A stretch of 13,945 nucleotides of DNA from assembly GCA_002436485.1 (NCBI GenBank), contig DJMK01000184.1:1-13945 (forward strand), in the 5' to 3' direction. The stretch is from Proteobacteria bacterium UBA6492 (GTDB lineage Bacteria > Pseudomonadota > Gammaproteobacteria > UBA6429 > Thiohalophilaceae). Under the pieces are notes generated by a model. That model was given only the letters and a program-made list of their open reading frames with translations. It had not been told where the DNA came from and did not search any database. This document shows, piece by piece, positions 1 through 5,325 of the stretch. Every line of letters begins with the position of its first letter. Position 1 is the first letter of the stretch. Made by a program: the position numbers and the translations under genes.

Positions 1-345
1 GAGGCGGCCAGGGAGTTCAAAAACGAGGCCAGTGAAGAGCTCGGACACGCAGAAAGAATCATCAGTCGTATGATTGCATTGGGCGCAGCGCCCAATGCAT
101 CACAACTTCGGCCTGTCAGTCTAGGCAACAATTTGATAGAGTTGTTACAGCAAAATCATAAGTTCGAAAACGAGCTGGTTAAGTTGTACAGCAAGGCAGC
201 GAGTCATTGTGCCCGAATAGGGGATCATGGTAACCGCCTGTTTTTTGAGGCTTTATTAAAAGAAGAGATGGCGCATGGTGAGCATCTCGCCAAGTGGATC
301 AAGGAGATTCAAGGGCAGAGTGCAGACCCAGGTGCAACGTTCTGA
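1..345 (+). CDS. Bacterioferritin-like diiron protein (5' end missing), carboxysome-cluster type
   Basis: The frame is open from base 1 to the TGA at 343-345, so the start lies upstream of the window. The 114 visible residues follow the last three helices of the ferritin four-helix bundle. Diiron ligands seen by alignment from memory to E. coli Bfr are the Glu and His of EELGH (about visible residues 13-17), the Glu of HKFENE, and the Glu and His of EEMAH near the C-terminus. The Bfr heme ligand (Met one residue after the second ferroxidase Glu) is Leu here, so classical heme binding at that point is doubtful. Bacterioferritin-like genes are regular members of alpha-carboxysome clusters, where their role is not settled. 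The next gene starts 10 bases after the stop. The family call is good; the carboxysome association comes from the neighbours. Confidence 0.85.
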   Translation, partial: EAAREFKNEASEELGHAERIISRMIALGAAPNASQLRPVSLGNNLIELLQQNHKFENELVKLYSKAASHCARIGDHGNRLFFEALLKEEMAHGEHLAKWIKEIQGQSADPGATF

Positions 346-349
346 GGAG
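344..349 (+). promoter_or_regulatory. Ribosome binding site fixing the acRAF start
   Basis: GAGGAG lies six bases before the ATG at 356. It overlaps the stop codon of the bacterioferritin-like gene, which suggests translational coupling. It argues against an upstream in-frame ATG at 275, which would run deep into the preceding gene. Confidence 0.75.
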
Positions 350-355
350 TTGTCT

Positions 356-625
356 ATGACGAACAGCAACCAGTGGCAGGAGCGAAAACGCCCCCTTCGC
401 CTGGAGCGTCGTTACGAATTCCCAGATTATCAAACACTCAGAGATTTTCTTGATAAGGCAGCAGAACTGTCTGAAAAAGAAGGTTTCTATCCTGACATGG
501 GCTTTGGCAAAGACTATGTCAATATCACAATTCATGCTGACGATCGCGATACACCGCTCACTGAACAGCAACACCGTTTTGCAGAGCAGCTCGACGCATT
601 GTTAGCCGAGCATTCATCCAAGTAG
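356..625 (+). CDS. acRAF: acRAF: pterin-4a-carbinolamine dehydratase-like Rubisco assembly factor
   Basis: The 89-residue protein has the PCD/DCoH fold pattern: a basic strand with RRYEF, a first helix (about 28-45), then the segment EKEGFYPDMGFGKDYVNITI, a DTPLTEQQ turn and a final helix. True dehydratases carry the catalytic motif [E/D]-x3-H-[HN]-[PCS]. Here the equivalent stretch reads EGFYPD, with no histidine, so it is unlikely to dehydrate pterins. The acRAF proteins of alpha-carboxysome clusters have lost the active site in this way and help fold or assemble form I Rubisco. The position between a bacterioferritin-like gene and mcdA is typical. The start at 356 is supported by GAGGAG at 344-349. 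The next gene begins 8 bases after the stop. Family assignment is firm; the Rubisco role is inferred from known homologues and context. Confidence 0.85.
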   Translation: MTNSNQWQERKRPLRLERRYEFPDYQTLRDFLDKAAELSEKEGFYPDMGFGKDYVNITIHADDRDTPLTEQQHRFAEQLDALLAEHSSK

Positions 626-633
626 GCCCGGTC

Positions 634-1257
634 ATGCCCGTTATTGCTTTGGTTGGTAATAAGGGCGGCGCTGGCAAAACTACCCTGTCAGTCAATATTG
701 CAGCGGGTATTGCTCGTGATCGCAATACCGCAGTGCTGGATGCCGACCCGCAAGGTTCTTCCATGCAGTGGCGGGCGTTCACCGATGATGACAGCACATT
801 GAGTGTGTATGAAGCAGGTGATGATCTATCAGGGCAAATCCTTGCACTCAAAGGCCAGTATGATTGCCTGGTAATTGACTGTCCCCCGTCGGTACATGCA
901 CCTCAAACCAACACAGTGTTGCGTGCATGTGACATAGCGCTCATTCCAGTACAACCCTCCCCGGTAGACTTGTGGGCAACCGTGCATACTGAACGGGCCA
1001 TTGAAGAGGCACGCGAAGTCAACCCGGCACTGCGCGCCATGTTAATACTGAACCAGCTGGAAACGCGCACCACCTTATCGCGGTTGGTACGTGAAGCCGC
1101 GGAAGAAATCGAACTCCCCGTGGCTAAAACCGGTATTCGTCGACGTGCGATCTATCGTGCCACTGCACTTGAAGGCAAAAGCGTGTTTGATATTGGCCGC
1201 CGTGGTGCCGACGCCGCCGAAGAACTTGAAAACTTACTCAAAGAGGTATTGATTTAA
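634..1257 (+). CDS. mcdA: McdA: ParA-type carboxysome-positioning ATPase
   Basis: This 207-residue ParA/MinD-family ATPase should bind ATP and the nucleoid and spread carboxysomes along the cell together with McdB. The deviant Walker A box NKGGAGKTT (residues 9-17) has the signature Lys10 and Lys15. The Walker A' motif is DADPQG (36-41) and Walker B is CLVIDCPP (78-85). The protein is short, with no N-terminal DNA-binding helix-turn-helix as in large plasmid ParAs, which fits the orphan cargo-positioning type. Basic residues near 169-176 (RRRAIYR) could contribute to nonspecific DNA binding. It follows acRAF by 8 bases, and its stop (1255-1257) shares one base with the mcdB start. A chromosome-partition role is less likely because no parB or parS is seen and the partner is a typical McdB. 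Confidence 0.9.
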   Translation: MPVIALVGNKGGAGKTTLSVNIAAGIARDRNTAVLDADPQGSSMQWRAFTDDDSTLSVYEAGDDLSGQILALKGQYDCLVIDCPPSVHAPQTNTVLRACDIALIPVQPSPVDLWATVHTERAIEEAREVNPALRAMLILNQLETRTTLSRLVREAAEEIELPVAKTGIRRRAIYRATALEGKSVFDIGRRGADAAEELENLLKEVLI

Positions 1258-1505
1258 TGAGCACGAAAGACAAGACAAGAGCCAAGTTAATGGATTCCAT
1301 GCGTAAAACTAAAGAATCAGCCAGCGCTCAAAGTCATCAACCCACGACAGCAAGCAGCGCACCCAAGGCGCAGAGCAAACCCACAGCTTCCACACCTGCT
1401 GCAAAACCGGCTGCTCGCAAGCCAGCACCTAAAGCTGCCAGTGGTGGATATTCCAGACGCGGAAGTGATGCTTACCAGTCAGGCGGGCGGATCTGGCCGG
1501 ATTAA
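1257..1505 (+). CDS. mcdB: McdB: disordered carboxysome-positioning adaptor
   Basis: The 82-residue protein is strongly biased to Ala, Ser, Lys, Pro, Thr and Gln with almost no hydrophobic core. The N-terminal 20 residues are basic and probably helical (MSTKDKTRAKLMDSM), the middle (about 21-62) is Ala/Pro/Ser/Lys-rich, and the tail is Gly/Arg-rich. It ends in GGRIWPD, with Trp80 the only tryptophan. Small disordered proteins of this kind, ending in a conserved Trp motif and encoded right after mcdA, are the alpha-type McdB proteins that link carboxysomes to McdA; I recall the Trp tail being implicated in carboxysome association. AGAGG at 1243-1247 precedes the ATG, which overlaps the mcdA stop by one base. 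No carboxysome gene follows, so this is the end of the run. Confidence 0.85.
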   Translation: MSTKDKTRAKLMDSMRKTKESASAQSHQPTTASSAPKAQSKPTASTPAAKPAARKPAPKAASGGYSRRGSDAYQSGGRIWPD

Positions 1506-1550
1506 TCTTTTAATCTTTCGGTTGGTTTGGTAGCAGGAAAGAGCAGGTCG

Positions 1551-2918
1551 TTACTTCGAATCAATTCCGAGTTTCTTGAGTTTACGCCATAACGAGACGC
1601 GATCGATACCCAGCATTTCAGCGGCCTTGGTACGGTTACCGTCCACCATTTTTAACACATTCAGGATGTGTTCTGTTTCCTGTTCTTCCAGGGTACTTGG
1701 CGTGGCGGCCATTTCGGGTTTAAAGACCCTGACTGTCAATGATCCCAAGCTTTGGGGCAGGTGTTCTACATCAAGCGTGTTATCCTGTGCGAGCGCGACG
1801 CCACGTTCTATAAAATTGGAGAGTTCGCGTATATTTCCCGGGTAATCGTATTCCATCAATCGTTGCATTGCCTCTGGCGAAATCTCGCTGACATCGCGAT
1901 CCATCATGGTGGAGAACTTGCGTAACAGGTAGTAGGCAAGCAGTGGAATATCATCGCGGCGTTCACGTAACGGTGGTAATGAAAGTGTCACCACGTTAAG
2001 ACGGAAATAAAGATCATTGCGCATGCGGCCTTCCTCAACCGCGGTTTTGAGGTCACGGTTACTGGCCGCCACCACCCGTACATTGACTGGAATAGGTTTG
2101 GTTGAACCCACGCGCATTAACTCGCGTTCCTGGAGTACGCGTAGTAGTTTAACCTGCATCATCAATGGCATTTCAGCCACTTCATCCAGGAACAGGGTAC
2201 CCCCCTCGGCCGCTTCAAACAGGCCAATCTTGGTCGCGGTAGCACCGGTGAAGGCCCCTTTTTCATGACCAAATAATTCGCTAGCAGCAATTTCTTCATG
2301 CAATGCACCACAGTTGAAGGCCACGAACGGTCCATTGGCACGCTGGCTATGCTGGTGAATAAACCGGGCAAGTAACTCTTTGCCGGTACCGGACTCGCCA
2401 TGAATCACTATGCTTGCATCTGACTCTGCTATCTGGCGGGCGGTTTCCAACAGGCGTTGTACGCCCAGGTCCTGTGTAATGATGGTGGTTTGATTAGAAA
2501 GATCGCTAATGCGTTGTTTGAGTTCGCTGTTTTCACGCTTGATCTTGCGCAGGTTCAGGGCGCCACGCACAACCTCGCGAGCTTCATCGAGTCGAAATGG
2601 TTTGGATATATAATGATAGGCACCGGCCTTCATGGCATCGACCGCCGAATCGAGCGAGGCATGTCCGGTGATCATGATGACGGGCACTTCTGGAGTGGTT
2701 TCACGAATATGTCGCAATACGTCCATGCCATCGATGCCCGGCATACGCAGGTCCGTCAGCACCAGGTCAAATTCCTGCTTTTGCATCTCGGCCAACCCGC
2801 TCTCACCATCCTTGCAGGCCGTGACCTGGTAACCTTCTTTTTCGAACACGTGTGTCAGGTTAGCCAGGGCAATCGCCTCGTCATCGATGAGCAGGATATG
2901 TGGTGAGTCCTCACTCAC
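1551..2918 (-). CDS. NtrC-class sigma-54-dependent response regulator
   Basis: A 455-residue, three-domain enhancer-binding protein. The receiver domain (about 7-120) has the acidic pair in LLIDDE, phosphoacceptor Asp56 in LTDLRMP, Thr84 and Lys106. The AAA+ domain (about 145-385) has Walker A GESGTGKE (174-181), the sigma-54 contact loop GAFTGA (221-226), Walker B TLFLDE (241-246) and the arginine region LYFRL. A Fis-type helix-turn-helix is at 415-452. The intact GAFTGA loop predicts real sigma-54 activation. The GTG start at 2918-2916 is chosen because AGGAG lies seven bases upstream and the receiver begins there; a longer open frame reaches 3005 but runs through the kinase gene. The start lies a few bases before the kinase stop, so the two are co-translated. 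Its most likely target is the sigma-54 promoter at 4537. The signal is unknown. Confidence 0.93.
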   Translation of the reverse strand: MSEDSPHILLIDDEAIALANLTHVFEKEGYQVTACKDGESGLAEMQKQEFDLVLTDLRMPGIDGMDVLRHIRETTPEVPVIMITGHASLDSAVDAMKAGAYHYISKPFRLDEAREVVRGALNLRKIKRENSELKQRISDLSNQTTIITQDLGVQRLLETARQIAESDASIVIHGESGTGKELLARFIHQHSQRANGPFVAFNCGALHEEIAASELFGHEKGAFTGATATKIGLFEAAEGGTLFLDEVAEMPLMMQVKLLRVLQERELMRVGSTKPIPVNVRVVAASNRDLKTAVEEGRMRNDLYFRLNVVTLSLPPLRERRDDIPLLAYYLLRKFSTMMDRDVSEISPEAMQRLMEYDYPGNIRELSNFIERGVALAQDNTLDVEHLPQSLGSLTVRVFKPEMAATPSTLEEQETEHILNVLKMVDGNRTKAAEMLGIDRVSLWRKLKKLGIDSK

Positions 2919-4383
2919 TTGCTGTCTCCTCTTTGTGTGGCAATGGTAACCAGACCATGAAACGTGTTCCCCCTTGTTCGCGGTTTTCCACCGACATGCA
3001 GCCATTATGTTCGCTGATAATCTCTTCTACCAGATATAAACCGAGTCCGGTACCTTCGCCACTGGATTTGGTGGTAAAAAACGGGTTAAAAATCTGTGCC
3101 AGGTGTTCCTTCGAGATGCCGGGTCCGTCATCCTCGATATCGAATAGCATCACGCCTGTCGCATGCCGAATCGGCTCGATATCACCGACCAGGTAGTCGG
3201 TATTAGCAGGCATACTGTCTTCCCAGGTCGTTTCGCGACCGACGACCGAGATGTTTTGTGCACCGGCATCCACGGCGTTGCGAATCAGGTTAATGAATAC
3301 CTGCTGCATGCGTTCGCGGTCGACCAACAGTGGAGTAGCCGGAATGTCTTCGATATGCAGATAAATGGTTGGTGGCAGCTGGCGATGGATCAACAGCACA
3401 GCAGATTGCACGAGGGTATCCGCATTGTGTGATTGCATGTGAAGTGTCGGTTGGCGGACGCTATCCAGCAAGCGACGCACAATTCGCCGGGCACGTTCAC
3501 ATTCGCCGTCCACGTGGGCCAGCCATTGTCGGCGAAGGTCATCGCGAGTCGTTCCGTCGTCTTCCAGCAGCAGCTGTACCGAGGTGGAGATATTGGACAA
3601 GGGATTATTCAGTTCGTGGGCCACGCCTGAGACGAGCACACCAAGTGCGGCCGCTTTTTCATGTTGCCGTGTCTGGTTCTGCTGGGCACGCAGGCGATCT
3701 AGCATCGAGTTAAAGTGATGCACGAAGGACTGGATTTCCTTATCCTGCGAGGGCAGGGTCAGCGTCTCCTCGTTGCCCTCGGCCAGTTCATCCAGTTGTT
3801 TTTCCAGATCCCGCAATGGTCGAACAACACGGCGTACCATGAACATCGCGCTGAGAATACCCAGTAAGATGACTGTTACCGAGGCAATCATGAGTGTGCG
3901 TGCAGCCACCTGTGTGGTCTTGGTAAGCACCACACGTATACGTTGGTTAAAGTCGCGAATCAACTCCGTGATTGCATGACCTGTCACGCGGATTTTGTCC
4001 TGCATTCCCAGGCGGGCTGATTCACTCAACTCCATGTACTGTTGAAGTTGTAGACGGTAGTCATCCAGCAGGGTGTTGACCTGATCTAACTCCTTGTCGC
4101 TGGCAACTTCACTAAAGACTCGCCGATTTTCGCTGAGTATATTTTGAGCAGTATTGAGTTGGTGTTGCAGTTTGTCATAGTCAGAATCGTGGTGATACAG
4201 GAAAAGGTTTTTCTCATCGAAGCGGATTTCCTGGGTGGTGGTGAAAAAGTCATTTACTGCCTCTCCTTCCACGATTTGGGTCTGTAGGTAATGCAGGTCC
4301 GCGATGACTACCCCCACAAAAATCAGCAGCGCTATCTTGGACAGGCCATAAGAGGTCGTGATCTTGCTAACTAAACTGGTCAT
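2911..4383 (-). CDS. Membrane sensor histidine kinase (NtrB/ZraS-like class)
   Basis: A 490-residue inner-membrane kinase. Transmembrane helices are at about 14-33 and 163-184 and enclose a roughly 130-residue periplasmic sensor region that is helical and rich in charged and Gln residues, like four-helix-bundle sensors. HAMP covers about 183-235. HisKA follows with phospho-His256 in VAHELNNP. The ATPase domain has N-box QVFINLIRNAVDA (361-373), G1 box DIEDDGPGI (415-423), F box IFNPFFTTK (431-439) and G2 box GEGTGLGLYLV (442-452), so it should be active. The HELNNPL H-box is typical of kinases that partner NtrC-class regulators. The gene overlaps its regulator and diverges from the stress-like/SulP operon. 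No clear Shine-Dalgarno precedes the ATG. The ligand cannot be told; given the neighbours, a carbon-supply signal is possible but only a guess. Confidence 0.93.
   Translation of the reverse strand: MTSLVSKITTSYGLSKIALLIFVGVVIADLHYLQTQIVEGEAVNDFFTTTQEIRFDEKNLFLYHHDSDYDKLQHQLNTAQNILSENRRVFSEVASDKELDQVNTLLDDYRLQLQQYMELSESARLGMQDKIRVTGHAITELIRDFNQRIRVVLTKTTQVAARTLMIASVTVILLGILSAMFMVRRVVRPLRDLEKQLDELAEGNEETLTLPSQDKEIQSFVHHFNSMLDRLRAQQNQTRQHEKAAALGVLVSGVAHELNNPLSNISTSVQLLLEDDGTTRDDLRRQWLAHVDGECERARRIVRRLLDSVRQPTLHMQSHNADTLVQSAVLLIHRQLPPTIYLHIEDIPATPLLVDRERMQQVFINLIRNAVDAGAQNISVVGRETTWEDSMPANTDYLVGDIEPIRHATGVMLFDIEDDGPGISKEHLAQIFNPFFTTKSSGEGTGLGLYLVEEIISEHNGCMSVENREQGGTRFMVWLPLPHKEETASE
2926..2930 (-). 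promoter_or_regulatory. Ribosome binding site for the GTG start of the response regulator
   Basis: AGGAG on the minus strand with a 7-base spacer to the GTG at 2918-2916. It sits inside the end of the kinase gene and decides the start of the regulator. Confidence 0.8.
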
Positions 4384-4413
4384 TTATGCTCAAACCCACC
4401 CTTGTTGTACATA

Positions 4414-4432
4414 CTGTTGCAGATTACAACAG
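4414..4432. promoter_or_regulatory. Distal candidate upstream activator site
   Basis: Perfect 6-base arms CTGTTG and CAACAG flank a 7-base centre. It resembles the proximal site at 4468-4484 (GTTGCAGAT and AACAG are shared). Its centre is about 140 bases upstream of the predicted sigma-54 transcription start and about 40 bases from the kinase ATG, so a protein bound here could also affect the kinase/regulator operon. The pairing with the adjacent regulator is inferred. Confidence 0.5.
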
Positions 4433-4448
4433 TGTTACAGTGTATAAT

Positions 4449-4463
4449 GTCTGCAAATCAGAC
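4449..4463. promoter_or_regulatory. Short perfect dyad between the two candidate activator sites
   Basis: GTCTG-CAAAT-CAGAC, a perfect 5-base inverted repeat with a 5-base centre. It is weakly related to its neighbours through the CTGCA/TGCAGA words. It could be a third, weaker site or the site of another protein. Confidence 0.3.
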
Positions 4464-4467
4464 TGAT

Positions 4468-4485
4468 CGTTGCAGATCGTAACAG
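4468..4485. promoter_or_regulatory. Proximal candidate upstream activator site
   Basis: CGTTGCAGATCGTAACAG has imperfect dyad symmetry (GTTGC/GTAAC, four of five pairs). It matches the distal site at 14 of 18 positions and starts 53 bases downstream of it, close to five helical turns. Its centre is about 87 bases before the predicted start, the usual range for NtrC-class activators. Confidence 0.5.
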
Positions 4486-4511
4486 CTGGAATACCCGGAT
4501 CTACTTAACCT

Positions 4512-4534
4512 ATTGTTTTTATTATTAAAACAAT
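4512..4534. repeat. AT-rich perfect inverted repeat beside the -24 box
   Basis: ATTGTTTT and AAAACAAT form a perfect 8-base inverted repeat around TATTATT, ending two bases before the -24 element. It may be a bend or binding site for an architectural protein or a second regulator. I do not see a clear IHF consensus. Confidence 0.4.
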
Positions 4535-4536
4535 TC

Positions 4537-4551
4537 TGGCATGGCCGTTGC
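4537..4551 (+). promoter_or_regulatory. Sigma-54 (-24/-12) promoter of the stress-like/sulP operon
   Basis: TGGCATGGCCGTTGC matches the sigma-54 pattern TGGCAY-R-N4-TTGC, with the invariant GG (-24) and GC (-12) at exact spacing. The predicted start is near 4563, giving a leader of about 30 bases that contains the GGAG before the ATG at 4594. A sigma-54 activator gene is divergently encoded next door and two candidate activator sites lie upstream. Confidence 0.85.
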
Positions 4552-4593
4552 TATATGTATTATGTCTAAAAAATTTTACATTTGGAGCAAACC

Positions 4594-5190
4594 ATGAGCA
4601 AATTGAAAAACATACTGAAGCAAATGTTAAATGGCTTCGAACATGCCAATGCTGGTGAATATATGACCATGCGTCAAAAAGCAGCACACCTGAACAATGC
4701 GCCGGTCTATGCCAAGCCGGTCAATGTAGAGGCTATCACCTTTGATGCAAGCGAAGGTGGCAATCGCCGCCGCGTTGGCCTGTTCATGGGCAGTGAACTG
4801 CCTGAAGAGGTCATGAACTACACGATTCAGACCTGTGCCAACCTGAAACACGATTTGACTGTCATTACCTTTCAGACCGAAAATACCGCCCGCGCATTGC
4901 TGAAGAATTATGAGCAAGCGTTGCTGGAGGCTGGTATCAGCATGAAGCTGAAAGCCCTGACAGGGGACCCGATTTCACGCCTGGCCCGTTACCTGAAAGG
5001 TCATCCGGAGATTGCCTTCCTGGCTTGTAAGGATACCGGTTACCTGGCCCACAGATACATCAACGGCCCGAAGGACAAGAACCTGCTGCCGGTGCCTGTC
5101 GTCGTAGTTGTTACCAAGCAAGGCGAAGCCGCACAGCAGCTTGAGAAAGAGACCAAACAAGGCGAAAAGAGCGACATCAAGACCGCCTAA
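4594..5190 (+). CDS. Universal stress protein-like alpha/beta protein
   Basis: A 198-residue soluble protein. After an N-terminal extension of about 58 residues, the order of strands and helices fits a UspA fold: strands near 60-66 (RVGLFMG), 88-93 (LTVITF), 117-123 (MKLKALTG), 139-145 and 167-173 (VPVVVVV), with helices between. The usual Usp ATP motif (G-x2-G-x9-G-S/T) is not evident before the last strand, so it may not bind ATP, or it may only share the fold. The tail is Lys/Glu-rich. The ATG at 4594 is preferred over a TTG at 4582 because GGAG (4584-4587) lies six bases before it. It is the first gene after the sigma-54 promoter and precedes the SulP gene. Usp-type domains are known next to or fused to transporters, so a regulatory role on the SulP is plausible but unproven. 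Confidence 0.65.
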   Translation: MSKLKNILKQMLNGFEHANAGEYMTMRQKAAHLNNAPVYAKPVNVEAITFDASEGGNRRRVGLFMGSELPEEVMNYTIQTCANLKHDLTVITFQTENTARALLKNYEQALLEAGISMKLKALTGDPISRLARYLKGHPEIAFLACKDTGYLAHRYINGPKDKNLLPVPVVVVVTKQGEAAQQLEKETKQGEKSDIKTA

Positions 5191-5203
5191 GCACCTCTTT
5201 CAC

Positions 5204-5280
5204 CAGCAACATTCAATTGCTCCCGCATGGGCGCCAGGTACAGGTTAAGGCCTGTAGCTGAGCGCCCGTTGCTGCTTTTT
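5204..5280 (+). terminator. Strong intercistronic hairpin with U tract (attenuator or leaky terminator)
   Basis: The RNA would pair CAGCAAC (5204-5210) with GTTGCTG (5268-5274), and inside that GGGCGC (5229-5234) with GCGCCC (5262-5267), CAG with CTG, and TACAGG (5239-5244) with CCTGTA (5251-5256) around a TTAAGG loop. One bulged A and one G-G mismatch interrupt the inner 15 pairs. A run of five T (5276-5280) follows at once, as in an intrinsic terminator. Only 45 bases remain before the sulP ATG, so sulP probably depends on read-through, making an attenuator or expression-ratio device likely. Confidence 0.7.
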
Positions 5281-5325
5281 GAAGACAGCGAATTCGAACA
5301 TTAGTGAAAGAAAGAAGAAAATAGA

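Noticed and set aside
634..1257. ParA as a chromosome or plasmid partition protein
   Set aside because: No parB or parS-like repeats nearby, and its immediate partner is a McdB-type protein in a carboxysome-type gene set.
1514..1542. TCTTTC/GAAAGA stem between mcdB and the regulator as a bidirectional terminator
   Set aside because: Six AT-rich pairs with a 17-base loop and no proper U tract; too weak to call.
2919..3005. Longer N-terminus for the response regulator (start at 3005)
   Set aside because: The extra 29 residues overlap the kinase end, are not receiver-like, and a clear AGGAG supports the GTG at 2918.
4443..4448. Perfect TATAAT as a sigma-70 promoter for the stress-like gene
   Set aside because: No suitable -35 at 16-18 bases; the sigma-54 motif nearer the gene is far better. 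A minor promoter is not excluded.
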